Numbered from the stretch's first letter, positions 47,801 through 54,878 are shown. The stretch: 64,000 nucleotides of DNA from an uncultured Methanobacterium sp. (GCF_963665055.1 NZ_OY762015.1:124001-188000); one strand, 5' to 3'. The notes: a model not told the origin generated them from the sequence alone. Program-made: numbers and translations.

Positions 47801-47939
47801 AGCCTATGAAGTTACCCAACAGAGTTCTTCATCAGGAGCTTCTGAGTCAGGTCTTCCAATTGCAGCTATTGCAGGTGTAATCATACTGGTGGGTCTGATT
47901 GGATTTGGTTACTTCAAAGGAAACTTCAAAAGGGAATAA
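35883..47939 (+). CDS. Giant surface protein with extracellular CobN-like domain
   Basis: This is a 4018-residue exported protein. The signal peptide is residues 1-34 (cut after AVSA). In order: DUF3344 (about 40-355), two nearly identical PKD domains (360-525), CARDB-like (530-656), DUF3344-like (656-942), PKD (944-1027), CARDB (1031-1139), DUF3344-like (1139-1419), three to four chitobiase-C-terminal-like modules (1421-1750), DUF11 (1750-1850), a membrane segment (1906-1925), a second signal-peptide-like segment (1930-1954, ending ASA before DPYVGG), DUF3344 (1955-2230), two CARDB (2231-2449), a CobN/Mg-chelatase-H domain (2452-3910), a Ser/Gln-rich stalk and a C-terminal membrane anchor (about 3989-4011). 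CobN hallmarks include ALIYYNYPPGKNNIGASY, GRHATHEWLPGKE (about 3141-3153) and EGVQAKRRANAVIIDHLTPPM. Many N-x-S/T sequons are present. Cytoplasmic CobN needs ATPase partners, so its function outside the cell is unclear. It looks like a fusion of two exported proteins. Confidence 0.9.
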   Translation: MKENIKSHKQLKKKVLFFSLTIIFALVACGAVSADEYIGGQNLTTVQNGTVSGGVYVEAPQYTNSTNLDEHTFNLPEGASDDVQWARLYVTVYALNQQTDYGFCATNQFDGNGDGTYETTWTETDHAPYHFLVEQNHDGFTGNDNTAYGGGEHDSYKIINNHTIRVTSDYFMWYDVTDQITSDTVKVKVNTTGSPCDGRIKMMTLIVAYNDGDNDQIMYWVNQGQDVTSYLTEDNFGTVAVGSTTFNTSSITGTVESANLTVNYLASNNGYYGFPTAENNFEITGDNPPVDGTFTNSALDRTPDAQGAYAGVDSWNVTPYINGTNDVTLGYSRYFPGTGTAGYYKIPLAILTVNLANSIETPVSNFTANSTSGTTPLTVKFTDISTNNPTSWAWNFGDGTTSTEQNPTHTYTNTGNYTVKLTAINTSGSNTETKNNYITANPPVTTPVSNFTANSTSGTTPLTVKFTDTSTNNPTSWAWNFGDGTTSTEQNPTHTYTYTGNYTVSLTTTNTGGSDTEVKTDYIHIVNSSSQCDLTITGLVNPVPAGAVFAGQNNTVTVTGIKNQGTDTATNIPVYIYASDVNGGTTPVASTTIASLAAGATTTITIVDPTIRPITADTVYGSSNVAKITYIAVIDPYNTILETNKTNNNKTSPLKSVLYNGYGGQGLYEYNGTDINTKYTYDIRGDIVYHTQPESAYKGVGWTTRTETWNASDLSVPSTGTVEDVWLYLSYNWDYTADGDPNWTILFNGVDITNSSVAWYTDQSNFGAYANYKYGLMIFNVTSLYNRNGENNLIMNAHDGNLNALYPSTLAVVYSDPNATRKQIFIGEQCDELGLSQSSYGTTLEEATAYANFTGMTIDLANVTSATLHSFAGSAGPDEGNLLFNGNTIALAAWQGSSDTASALVANVKNYLTATGNKAAIQGTTSGGMDTLQQFLVVEYADAAPVANFTTNATTGIAPMSVQFNDTSTGYVASYAWDFNNDGITDSTDKNPLYTYSTPGTYNVKLTVTNSRGSDNEVKTGYITVNTPPVTDLIITDVKANSGLGDYMFANEPNVINVTVKNNGTAVSAATNVNVTVDGNTYTVNVPELAVGANVTVSVTDPVIHKAGDNVPVNANADPSNNVPETSDSNNIFATTLTVYNNGYKGKRYTDGSDLSTQQTFEGYYDIVYSSGNTAYNGAYWTEKTYSWTSDNLHIPVGATVVSARLYQGYTYDQMTNIPNWTMIFNGATINPGATYSDTKGYGSYNFPGGLYVYDVTSLFNNSGNTMTITPEAGNNYGIYGSYLIVVYQDDYETTIKKIYINDGFDMLYSGTTRSASNDEATAYATFTGVNTTNIGNAKVINILASANEDGKSKFIFNGNEYTGFSGNYSSGSQLSLSQCDVTSVLQNGLNTAGLQSFMVNGNGDNMVALSSILVAEYKPIVTANPVGGIYNHSLDVNLTSNVHGFIRYYIDDGSNPSCPVVSIYLFPVHLEKTSTLYFTLFPVSGINSDSLSETYIIDTTAPSVSANPTTCLVNHTLDVELTATEPSTIYYTTNGSDPTNTSNIYSGPIHIATTTTLKFMAVDAAGNQGQVQSETYTIDTTAPLVTADLNSGVFRTDQTVTLTASDDQDQNPIIYYSTDGVNWNHTTKTVTLNLNTEGVMNLRFYAVDGAGNRVTNQTRTYTLDKTAPTASATPGSGTYNTSQSVVLSATDNLDTNPVIYYTTNGSDPTTSSSVYHTALSISSTTILKFMAVDSAGNPSAVYTRNYTIPRADVYVNSSVSNSNPQVGDIITMTFKVGNNGPDNATGVIFKYVIPENFEYVGMIADSLPNPEYNPSTRTVTWNLGNLPVGDPKLNLILRVLSAGSSSSSPNIFSSTYDYITSNNARALTLNIQSPGSTVVNSSVSTPINAAENTSISSTVPMQETGTPFTGLIAGVLSILGGLGISRNGRKKKLPILLIIGVVFAMALCGTASADPYVGGDPPVTVQNGTVSGGVYSDTYYGFNSSGTPKDVNYSFQSLPENAQVVNATLYTGVYLGNMQTDYPTDVNVTFNGQQIDSQHLSSSYQYPEGSETWSSLQINDHTNRVTSDYLMWYDVTSLVQQNNIAHVVTSTSNFDGRIKFITLIVVYNDGDSDKIMYWVNQGHDADTSYVEDDLGEKYVGTSTFQSNIPTAATVNNAKLEVIHLASQDGKYTFNGNTVANSNPQGSYSGSNTWDVTSYFTNYGTNTLTYDRTGQFYKIVLEILTVNYTEPNDARSDLFNGGMLLPAVIVANQTYTLNTTINNGGIGNANAFQVKLYENNQEIGSQTVNGLAAGSTIPLSFSWKPTTLGTHLLQIIIDPDNQVDESNETNNLISKTLEVEMARADLVPENIVVPLNLTINQIYQLNTTIANRGYANSGPFVVKIYDNGQEIGSQTVNSLSVGELTNLLFNWTPTAFGSHNLTIVVDPANLVDEYKETNNEFKKFVLMKESGMVNVFIISDKPGTNILNMAALDILDNIQGLSIQLRNGLQIEAMSEDEIYEYLRTCDIFIGEWVMTNAEPKLTKILSEHPEVANKGVFLILEPPVSVTPASVALMKYSTINGVKLLENFSTDQLLSYYQNTMRGSDYNTTVEYMKNAGFPELFNKAVLYKNLNDKANLENQILWALSLLGLHTTYSEPDFSSGKQEYGIYRYQWYTLEEYIATYFKSERQGCVGLIESTMYVDAQELQPYYAIIDALEARGLNVIPVMAYGGTEEQLEVMLEYFTNATDINSFLLNPSSYLSRVDAIVSMPAYGMGGDNFTATTEFFDALGVPVFRAIHSDYVSNAEWDLSTSGLPTISGDKWWHIAIEEAQGEIDPTFVGGMSTVINNLTGASILGYVPQEENINSMADKIQGWVQLQYTVNALKKVALIYYNYPPGKNNIGASYLDPIQSILNLLNILKSQGYTVENIPVNATELEKLMLAQGINVANWAPGEVEKLADNPNVVLYSVDDYMAWFSKLDELTQLYVTQGPVAYIGELCKKAVQLGYTSQSDYILELNDKIDSWQTQILTLVPGNQTNEATPLLNNIASSLKNYVSTQNVSYWNDYLNYKAQFLALNVSGMSGWGEAPGDIMVVERNGKKYFVLPGIQFGNVFIGPEPQRGWEGDIDKLYHSTVVPPHHQYLAFFAWLQQQGTDAMVYIGRHATHEWLPGKEVILAPTDFPNIVTGSVPQIYFYISDGLAEGVQAKRRANAVIIDHLTPPMTYTSLYGGLAQLAQLAEDYDSANSTQKLSIISQIRDLIAANDFETGMGVDTDVLNGDDLIKAVNTYLGDIQDTLYPYGLDVIGEPWSDEQIALMVTSMLSVSFQTSGGGETTLQNEISLLFLGKTESALSATEKDQVQGLCVGVIKSLIYSNATAIAGELTSNPSSNFILALEKAKTYINLLNESVDNEIKSFLTAMNGGFVAPGPGGDPISNPDVLPTGRNFYQDQAAEIPTKEAYEYGKTLALLLLSGINESTNKVAIGIWCVETARDDGALVSMVLYLLGMEPQWSDSPSAGVNGQKLKEMPVYVELDDLVRPEGWSKKRIDAVIITSGLFRDLYSRQAGLLDNAFRIALARSYYTILSDPTLTSNYGDKLKNALDPIMEDIGYYGVGSESLNDNYVASDWVSDFEYYLSLNMTPEDAGEMAISKIFAPPEGDYGAGISKALEMSWTWNSTDDLARYYLERMGHIYSQNNWGTSNPAVFARALTGVTTMYTSRNTNLYGVLDNDDYVDYWGGLYNTLKYVNKGETINWNVIKYADRTNPKSVPIQQVISQEITTRYVNPNFIEGMEPYGYSGGRNFAKALDNFYKFTDIAPELTTAGEWNQWYNTFYGTSSFSQSIRQFMSAFAPFSEQKMLAKFIQASLVNAWNPSESIMTQLANALAQNIITNGVSCCDCVCGNIANMKLAMKFMSSALLPQFMKLMYAATGNEAYNTQQQQTSSHSVGSTQSASQSSGSQSSSSQSQSSDSGSSGSVGDEASESSSTPGDSGEGKAYEVTQQSSSSGASESGLPIAAIAGVIILVGLIGFGYFKGNFKRE
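36966..37380 (+). repeat. Near-identical tandem PKD modules
   Basis: About 150 bases starting near 36966 recur almost exactly 255 bases (85 codons) later, near 37221, covering most of each PKD domain. Only a few substitutions separate the copies, indicating recent duplication or gene conversion. Confidence 0.8.
37850..38720 (+). repeat. Long repeat shared with the second surface gene
   Basis: This stretch matches about 49830-50700 closely, with long identical runs around the segment encoding KQIFIGEQCDELGLSQSS. The two genes share the order CARDB, DUF3344-like, PKD, CARDB, DUF3344-like through about 2.5 kb. Confidence 0.8.
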
Positions 47940-47945
47940 AGTCCT

Positions 47946-47970
47946 TTCCCTCATTTTTTTTCTTTTTTTA
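47946..47970 (+). terminator. Poly-T terminator after the giant gene
   Basis: CATTTTTTTTCTTTTTTTAG follows the stop codon by about 13 bases, the usual archaeal form. The rest of the 357-base spacer up to the next gene is AT-rich, with no gene seen. Confidence 0.65.
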
Positions 47971-48296
47971 GCCCCTTATTATGATTAAAAATAATTTTTA
48001 AAGCCCAAAAAATAGTAAAAAAAATATATTATTGATTGATTTTCCTGTTTTTTATGAAGATTTTAATTTTTATTACGTTTTAGGCTAGAAATGGACCTTA
48101 AGTAATAATATAAAATTAATAAATAGTATTATATACAAGTAAATTAAAGATTAGTTCATAAAAATGGGGAGGTGGGAATTAAATAAGTTAAGGACTTATT
48201 CTGGCTAATAAAGTGATTTTTTGAATGGATTTTGAGTGAAAAATTAATTAATAACCTATTGAATCTTTTGAATACTTACTAAATGGAGGTGAAACA

Positions 48297-51200
48297 ATTT
48301 ACCCGAAAATTAAGAAACAGATAATGTTAATTACGGTAACTTTGGTCTTTGCAATGATTGCCTGTGGAGCAGTATCTGCAGGGGAACCACTGGTTGACAA
48401 CCAGAGTGGTACAGTCTCGGGAGGCTTGTATGTTAACGCCAGCACAGACTGGGGACCAACAACATACACTCAGAGCAATACACTACCTAACTACACCAGT
48501 ATCCAGTCAGCTAAGGTCTACGTGAACACCTATTCCGGGTCTGGTAATCCAACCTATGCCCTGGATCAAAACACTAAGATCGATGCCAATGGTGATGGGG
48601 ACTACGATGATGCCGGCGAGAACCTGGGAACAGAACACCTGGTCTGGACTGGAGAAAGTACCACCAATGACCCCACAGTCTATCCAATGAATGACCATGT
48701 TACAAGGTGCTACAGTGACTACCAAAGTGTATACGATGTCACCAACCTCATAACAGGTAACAACGTCAATATTCAGGTGACCAATACTGCAGTTGATGGA
48801 TACAATTTTGATGGACGTATCAAGATGATTGCACTGGCGGTGGCCTACAACGATGGAGACAATGACAAGGTAGATTACTGGGTGCTAAATGGACAGGATT
48901 GGATCGCTGGGGGCGGTGATCCTTCTACTTCAACATTCAACACCACACGGGTTGAAACAGGATTCAGTAATGCCACTCTCGATACCGTAGCTGCTTCCAG
49001 CGCAGATGGGACCTACAGATTCAATGAAAACACAGTATCAGGTAACCTAACTGAAACAGCTGGTTACTACAAGGAACACCAATGGGATGTGTCTAACTAC
49101 ATCACACCTGGTGCCAGCAGTAACTTAACTTACACTCCTGGAAGTGGAAGCTTAAAAATGATCCTGGCTACACTATCTATCCGTGAAGCAGCATCAACAC
49201 CTGCACCAGAAGCAAACTTCACAGCTAACACCACTACCATCATCAGGAACAACACTGTGCAGTTTACCGACTCATCCACTGGCATTCCAACCAGCTGGGC
49301 CTGGGACTTCGGTGATGGTGGAACTTCAACTCTACAGAACCCTACCCACACTTACACCACTGCTGGAAACTACACTGTGAGTCTAACAGCCACCAATGCT
49401 GGTGGAAGTGACACTGAAACCAAAACAGGCTACATCACTGCAGTACCAAACGTGGATCTGTACGCAAGTGGCCTGGTTAACACTTCTCCGGCTTATGTTT
49501 TCCCCGGTCAAAACAACACAGTCACAGTTGCAGGCATAAAAAACCAGGGAAAAGACACCGCCACCGACATACTGGTGTACATTTACGCCAGTGATGTGAA
49601 TGGTGGAACCACACCCGTGGCCAGCACAACCATTAGTTCACTGGCAGCAGGTGCAACAGCATCAACCTTAAGCCTAATTGACCCCACAATACGACCAATA
49701 ACCGCAGATACAGTTTATGGATCCAGCAATGTATCTAAAATAACCTACAGAGTTGTATTAGACCCACTTAACACCATCCTTGAAACTAACGAAGCCAATA
49801 ATAACAAAACCAGTACCCTTAAATCGGTCCTGTATAATGGGTATTGCGGTCAGGGATTATACGAGTACAACGGTACTGACATCAACACCCAGCATGTCTA
49901 TGATATCCGTGGGGATATTGTGTACTACACCCAACCAGAAAGTGCCTACAAAGGAGTAGGATGGACCACCAGGACTGAAATTTGGAACAGCAGTAATCTG
50001 TCTGTGCCCAACACCGGAACCATCGAAGATGTTTGGCTGTACTTACCATACAACTGGGACTACACCGATGACGGAAACCCTAACTGGACCATAGTATTCA
50101 ATGGTGTGGATATCACCAACAGTTCCGTTGCATGGTACCTTGACCAGAGTAACTACGGAGCATACGCAAACTACAAATATGGCCTGATGGTTTTCAATGT
50201 CACCAGCCTGTTCAATCGCAATGGCGAAAACAGCCTGGTCATGAACCCACTTGACGGTAACAAGAATGCCCTGTACCCCAGTACTCTGGCAATAGTTTAT
50301 TCAGACCCTAATGCAACCCGTAAGCAGATATTCATTGGTGAACAGTGCGATGAACTGGGACTATCACAATCCAGTTACGGAACCACACTGGAAGAAGCAA
50401 CAGCCTATGCAAATTTCACAGGTATGACCATTGACCTGGCTAACGTTACAAGCGCCACACTGCACAGTTTCGCAGGTAGTGCCGGTCCAAATGAAGGAAA
50501 CCTACTCTTCAACGGCAACACCATAGCACTAGCAGCCTGGCAGGGAACCAGCAGCACGGCTTCAGCTCTGGTAGCTAATGTTAAAAACTACTTAACTGCC
50601 ACTGGCAATGTAGCTGCAATTCAGGGAACCACCAGCGGTGGAATGGACACACTACAACAATTCCTGGTAGTTGAATACGCTGATGCAGCACCAGTTGCAG
50701 GTTTCACAGCTAACACTACCATTGGAAATGTACCTTTAGCTGTACAGTTTACTGATGCTTCAACGGGATACGTGTCCAGTTATGCTTGGGATTTTGACAA
50801 CGACGGTATCACTGACAGCACAGATAAAAACCCATCATACACTTACAGTGCTCCTGGAACTTACACTGTTAAATTAACGGTGACAAACTCTGGAGGTAGT
50901 GATGAAGAGGTTAAAACAGGTTACATAACTGTTAACGGTGCAGACCTGATAATAACTGGTATCAACCCTAACGTGGGAACTGGTGCAGCATTCTTCGCAA
51001 ACGAACCTAACGTGATTTCTGTAACTGTTAAAAACAATGGTACAGTTACTTCCGAAGCAACTACTATGAATGTTGAAGTTAGTGGAGTTACTTACACTGT
51101 GGATGTGCCTGCAATTGCTGCAGGGGCCAGTACTACAGTGACTGTGACCGACACTGCATCACACAGTGGAGGAGACAGTGTACCAGTTAATGCCAATGCC

Positions 51201-53066
51201 AACCCAAACAAAAACATACCAGAAACCAACACCACCAACAACAGCTTTTCAACCAGCCTGACTGTTTACAACAATGGTTACAAAGGTAAACAGTATACTG
51301 ATGAAGATAAACTGAACTCAATGGAAACCCAGCAAACCTGGGAAGGAAATTATGATGTGATCTACAGCAGTGGTAACACTGCCTACAACAGTGCTAACTG
51401 GAGTGAAAAAACTTACCAGTGGACTTCTTCTGATCTGGTTATACCAGCAGGTGCCACCGTGGTTAGTGCACGACTGTACCAGAGTTATAACTACAATCAG
51501 ATGAGTGCTGATCCATCCTGGACCATGAACTTCAATGGTAATTTGGTGAGTGCAATAGCTACTTACAAGGATGCCAAAGGATTCGGTAGTTACAACTTCC
51601 CATATGGATTATACGTATATGATGTGACCAGTCTGTTCAACAGTGCTGGTAACAGTATGACTATAACTCCAGAGGCAGGAAACAACTACGCACTCTACGG
51701 AGCATACCTCATTGTAGTTTACCAGGACAACACCACCACAATGAAGAAGATTTACATCAACGATGGTTTCGACATGCTCTGCAGCAGGGAAACTTACTCA
51801 GTAAACGATACTGAAGCAACATCCAATTCTAACTTCCAGGATGTGAACACCAGTAACCTGGGTAATGCTAAAGCCATTGCCATACTGGCCTCAGCCGGTG
51901 ATAATGGTAAAAGTAAATTCTACTTCAACGGAGTTGAATACACTGGCTTCTGGAACCAGTACCAGAACGGACCACAAACTGGATTTTCAACCTACGATGT
52001 AACCAGTGCCCTAACTAATGGCCTGAACACTGCAGGAATCCAGAGTTACGACCCTACTCCAGGCAACACTACCACTTACGGAGACAACATGTATGTTCTG
52101 GGTAGTATCCTAGTGGCTGCTTATGGACCTAGTGATCTGACAATTACCAATGTTAATGGATTACCTGCAAATCCAGTAGTTGGACAAACCTACACTATAA
52201 ACAGTACCATAACCAACAATGGAGCCAAAGATAGTGGAGCATTTAATGTTAAATTCGCAGGAATTGGCACACAAAGAATAAGCAACCTGGCAGCAGGAAC
52301 CAGCACAGTCTTAAGCTGGACCTGGACACCAACCACTTCTGGATTGTTTGCCATTAATATAAATGCAGATCGTAACAACGAAGTCACAGAATCCAATGAA
52401 AACAACAACATCTACACTCAGAACGTAACTGTAACTGACCCACGACCAGACATTACCATCACCGATGTACAGGGAATACCCGCCAACCCCATAGCAGGAC
52501 AAACCTACACCCTCACTGTTACAGTAGCTAACATTGGTAACAGTGCAGCCAGCGGTTTCAACGTGAAATTCGCAGGAGTAGGAACACAACGCATTGACAG
52601 CCTAGCAGCAGGAGCCACCACTACACTAACCTGGATCTGGACACCAACTAAAGCTGGTGATTACACATTCAGTATAAACAGTGACCGAAACAATGAAATC
52701 ACTGAATCCAACGAAGCAAACAATATTTACACACAAACTGTCATTGTAACTGACAACCGACCAGATATCACCATCACTGATGTGACAGGGATACCAGCCA
52801 ACCCCGTAGCAGGACAAACCTACACCATCACTGTTACAGTAGCTAACGCTGGTAACAGTGCAGCCAGCGGATTCAACGTGAAATTCGCGGGAAACGGAAC
52901 ACAACGCATTGACAGCCTAGCAGCAGGAGCCACCACCACACTAACATGGACCTGGACACCAGTAACCGGAACCAACACCATAAACATAAACGCCGACCGT
53001 AACTACGAAATCACCGAAGCCAACGAAGCAAACAACATCTACCTGCAAACTGTCAGTGTAAGTTAG
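48297..53066 (+). CDS. Large secreted DUF3344/PKD/CARDB surface protein
   Basis: This exported protein has about 1589 residues. A GGAGGTG site (48285-48291) lies five bases before an ATT codon at 48297, which is in frame and gives a basic n-region (MYPKIKKQIM) ahead of the hydrophobic core; the first ATG, at 48324, would remove that charge and has no ribosome-binding site. Signal cleavage is expected after AVSA (residue 28). Domains: DUF3344 (30-295), PKD (300-381), CARDB-like (383-511), DUF3344-like (511-798), PKD (797-880), CARDB (881-991), DUF3344-like (991-1275), then three CARDB repeats of about 104 residues (1278-1589). There is no C-terminal membrane anchor, unlike the giant protein next to it. 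Likely roles are adhesion or a cell-wall layer; it shares its central half with the giant protein. Confidence 0.85.
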   Translation: MYPKIKKQIMLITVTLVFAMIACGAVSAGEPLVDNQSGTVSGGLYVNASTDWGPTTYTQSNTLPNYTSIQSAKVYVNTYSGSGNPTYALDQNTKIDANGDGDYDDAGENLGTEHLVWTGESTTNDPTVYPMNDHVTRCYSDYQSVYDVTNLITGNNVNIQVTNTAVDGYNFDGRIKMIALAVAYNDGDNDKVDYWVLNGQDWIAGGGDPSTSTFNTTRVETGFSNATLDTVAASSADGTYRFNENTVSGNLTETAGYYKEHQWDVSNYITPGASSNLTYTPGSGSLKMILATLSIREAASTPAPEANFTANTTTIIRNNTVQFTDSSTGIPTSWAWDFGDGGTSTLQNPTHTYTTAGNYTVSLTATNAGGSDTETKTGYITAVPNVDLYASGLVNTSPAYVFPGQNNTVTVAGIKNQGKDTATDILVYIYASDVNGGTTPVASTTISSLAAGATASTLSLIDPTIRPITADTVYGSSNVSKITYRVVLDPLNTILETNEANNNKTSTLKSVLYNGYCGQGLYEYNGTDINTQHVYDIRGDIVYYTQPESAYKGVGWTTRTEIWNSSNLSVPNTGTIEDVWLYLPYNWDYTDDGNPNWTIVFNGVDITNSSVAWYLDQSNYGAYANYKYGLMVFNVTSLFNRNGENSLVMNPLDGNKNALYPSTLAIVYSDPNATRKQIFIGEQCDELGLSQSSYGTTLEEATAYANFTGMTIDLANVTSATLHSFAGSAGPNEGNLLFNGNTIALAAWQGTSSTASALVANVKNYLTATGNVAAIQGTTSGGMDTLQQFLVVEYADAAPVAGFTANTTIGNVPLAVQFTDASTGYVSSYAWDFDNDGITDSTDKNPSYTYSAPGTYTVKLTVTNSGGSDEEVKTGYITVNGADLIITGINPNVGTGAAFFANEPNVISVTVKNNGTVTSEATTMNVEVSGVTYTVDVPAIAAGASTTVTVTDTASHSGGDSVPVNANANPNKNIPETNTTNNSFSTSLTVYNNGYKGKQYTDEDKLNSMETQQTWEGNYDVIYSSGNTAYNSANWSEKTYQWTSSDLVIPAGATVVSARLYQSYNYNQMSADPSWTMNFNGNLVSAIATYKDAKGFGSYNFPYGLYVYDVTSLFNSAGNSMTITPEAGNNYALYGAYLIVVYQDNTTTMKKIYINDGFDMLCSRETYSVNDTEATSNSNFQDVNTSNLGNAKAIAILASAGDNGKSKFYFNGVEYTGFWNQYQNGPQTGFSTYDVTSALTNGLNTAGIQSYDPTPGNTTTYGDNMYVLGSILVAAYGPSDLTITNVNGLPANPVVGQTYTINSTITNNGAKDSGAFNVKFAGIGTQRISNLAAGTSTVLSWTWTPTTSGLFAININADRNNEVTESNENNNIYTQNVTVTDPRPDITITDVQGIPANPIAGQTYTLTVTVANIGNSAASGFNVKFAGVGTQRIDSLAAGATTTLTWIWTPTKAGDYTFSINSDRNNEITESNEANNIYTQTVIVTDNRPDITITDVTGIPANPVAGQTYTITVTVANAGNSAASGFNVKFAGNGTQRIDSLAAGATTTLTWTWTPVTGTNTININADRNYEITEANEANNIYLQTVSVS
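49830..50700 (+). repeat. Long repeat shared with the giant surface gene
   Basis: This is the partner of 37850-38720. The two copies are nearly identical over several hundred bases, indicating recent duplication or gene conversion between the neighbouring surface genes. Confidence 0.8.
52135..53063 (+). repeat. Three tandem CARDB-encoding repeats
   Basis: Three units of about 310-318 bases begin near 52135, 52447 and 52762, each encoding DITITDV-x-GIPANP, FNVKFAG, RIDSLAAG and NEANNIY motifs. The second and third are closest to one another. Confidence 0.8.
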
Positions 53067-53075
53067 GAAAAGGAA

Positions 53076-53118
53076 GAAATAGTTTTAAAAAACTATTTCA
53101 TTACTTATTTTTTTAAAA
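53076..53118 (+). terminator. Hairpin terminator after the second surface gene
   Basis: GAAATAGTTTT (53076-53086) pairs with AAAACTATTTC (53089-53099), followed by T-rich DNA (53104-53118). The remaining about 330 bases to the next gene are AT-rich and show no gene. Confidence 0.6.
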
Positions 53119-53447
53119 TTTTTATATAAGAAAATAAAAAGAACAAAAACCCCAGATCTAGCTTTAATCCATATTCTAATTCTGTTTTTAAAAAATAATA
53201 GATTATAGTTACACATTATTTAAATAAGATTTAAATAAATCATTATTTAGTGGTATAGGAGTTTTTAATATCAAATCAAAGCCATAGGATATGATTATAA
53301 ACCTACTTAATACATAATAAATGTAATTTAATAAAAAAAACAAGTAAAAGTAAATAATTGATTAAAACATTTACTATTTTCATAGAAGGAATAATGTGTT
53401 TTTAACCAAAAATATCAGTGGGTAAACCGTCCTCAAGGTGTAAAAAA

Positions 53448-54563
53448 ATGAAAATATGCATTTTATCCATGGATTTTCTTCCCAATATTGGTGGAATCGC
53501 CGCACACGTATATGAACTTGCAAAGGCACTGGTAGATGAGGGAAATGAAGTCCACGTAATTTCAGTGAGAACAGAAAATCAGCATGAATACGAAAAAATA
53601 GATGGAATTCACATTCATAAACTCTTTAAGCCCAAAAATCAATATACTGGTTTATTATACTATTTAATTTCTGTAATGCGCAAATTACGGGATTTAAACT
53701 CAAAAATAAAATTTGACATTGTACACAGCCACAGTGTGGATGACAGCATCCCCTTAATCTTTTTTCCCAGTTTAACTGTTATAGAAACCGAACATTCTTC
53801 TGGTTTTCTGGAAAATATTGATAACAATAAAAGAATTCGTTTTTACCGATGGATCTTAAATCATGCCAATCAGGTTATCTGCCCAAGCCTGGAACTAAAA
53901 GATTACGTTATTAAGATAGGAATTAATCCCTCCAGGGTTAATTATATCCCTAATGGAGTTGATATTAAGAAGTTCAATCCAAAAGTTGAGAAAAAAGAAA
54001 TAACTGGGATAAAAAAAGAAGAAAAAATCGTTCTATGTCCACGTAGATTGGAACCTAAAAATGGAGTAATATATTTTGTCAAAGCGATTCCGCAGGTATT
54101 AAAGAAAGTAAATAATGTAAAGTTCTTAATTGCCGGATATGGTTCCGAATCTGAAAAGATAAAAAATGAATCGAAAAAACTAAAAATTGAGGATAATATT
54201 GTTTTTTTAGGATCAGTCCCTAACGATGAAATGCCGAATCTATATACTTCATCTTCCATAGTTGTATTACCTTCATTAAAAGAAGCAACCAGTATTGCAG
54301 GATTAGAGGCCATGGCTAGTGGTAAACCACTTGTTGGTTCTGATGTTGGAGGAATCCCCCAGATCATTGAGGATAATCAAACCGGATTGATAATACCCCC
54401 CCAAAGGGAAGATTTGCTTGCTTCGGCTCTGATCTCAATATTATCGGATGACCAGAAACCAATTTTAATGGGAGAAAAAGCCTATAAAAAAGTAAAAAAT
54501 GAATTTGACTGGACCATTATAGCAAAAAGAACAATGAATATATATAAAAGAGCATTGGAATAA
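53448..54563 (+). CDS. GT4-family glycosyltransferase
   Basis: This 371-residue enzyme has the GT-B fold. The N-terminal acceptor domain starts MKICILSMDFLPNIGGIAAHVYELA. The C-terminal donor domain has FLIAGYGSESEKI, VFLGSVPNDEMPNLY and the E-x7-E-like motif in LPSLKEATSIAGLEAMASGKP. It would transfer a sugar from a nucleotide donor to a glycan lipid or protein in the cytoplasm. ATG at 53448 follows AAGGTG eight bases upstream; the frame extends to 53418 but without such a site. It opens the glycan-gene run. Confidence 0.9.
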   Translation: MKICILSMDFLPNIGGIAAHVYELAKALVDEGNEVHVISVRTENQHEYEKIDGIHIHKLFKPKNQYTGLLYYLISVMRKLRDLNSKIKFDIVHSHSVDDSIPLIFFPSLTVIETEHSSGFLENIDNNKRIRFYRWILNHANQVICPSLELKDYVIKIGINPSRVNYIPNGVDIKKFNPKVEKKEITGIKKEEKIVLCPRRLEPKNGVIYFVKAIPQVLKKVNNVKFLIAGYGSESEKIKNESKKLKIEDNIVFLGSVPNDEMPNLYTSSSIVVLPSLKEATSIAGLEAMASGKPLVGSDVGGIPQIIEDNQTGLIIPPQREDLLASALISILSDDQKPILMGEKAYKKVKNEFDWTIIAKRTMNIYKRALE

Positions 54564-54700
54564 TGGACTCGGGTAAAAATCTTAGGGACACATCTATAAC
54601 ATAGGCACATATCATGAATAATAAATTCAAAGGTTAATTCATGCCCTTAAATCCCTGTGTTTAGTTGGAATATTATCCAACTGACACTTTTATTCCTCAT

Positions 54701-54818
54701 TAAACCCCAAACCCATTATTAAAAACCCCAAACCCACTAATAAAACCCTAACCCTGCTATTAAAACATTAACCCCAATATTAAAACCCCAAACCCATTAT
54801 TAATACCCGTAATCTTAT
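54701..54818. repeat. Six degenerate 20-base repeats rich in AAACCC
   Basis: Units begin at 54701, 54720, 54741, 54761, 54781 and 54801, of the form TAAAACCCCAAACCCATTAT. They lie in the 315-base gap between two forward genes. They resemble telomere-type repeats only by chance; the chromosome is presumably circular. Confidence 0.75.
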
Positions 54819-54878
54819 TTAAAGAGAAAATTCAATATTTATTTGTGATTCCCACTTCTGTTTATCCACTCTGAAGGT

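Noticed and set aside
54701..54818. AAACCC-rich repeats as a telomere or replication origin
   Set aside because: Archaeal chromosomes of this group are circular, the units are degenerate, and no origin-binding boxes or cdc6/orc1 gene is present.
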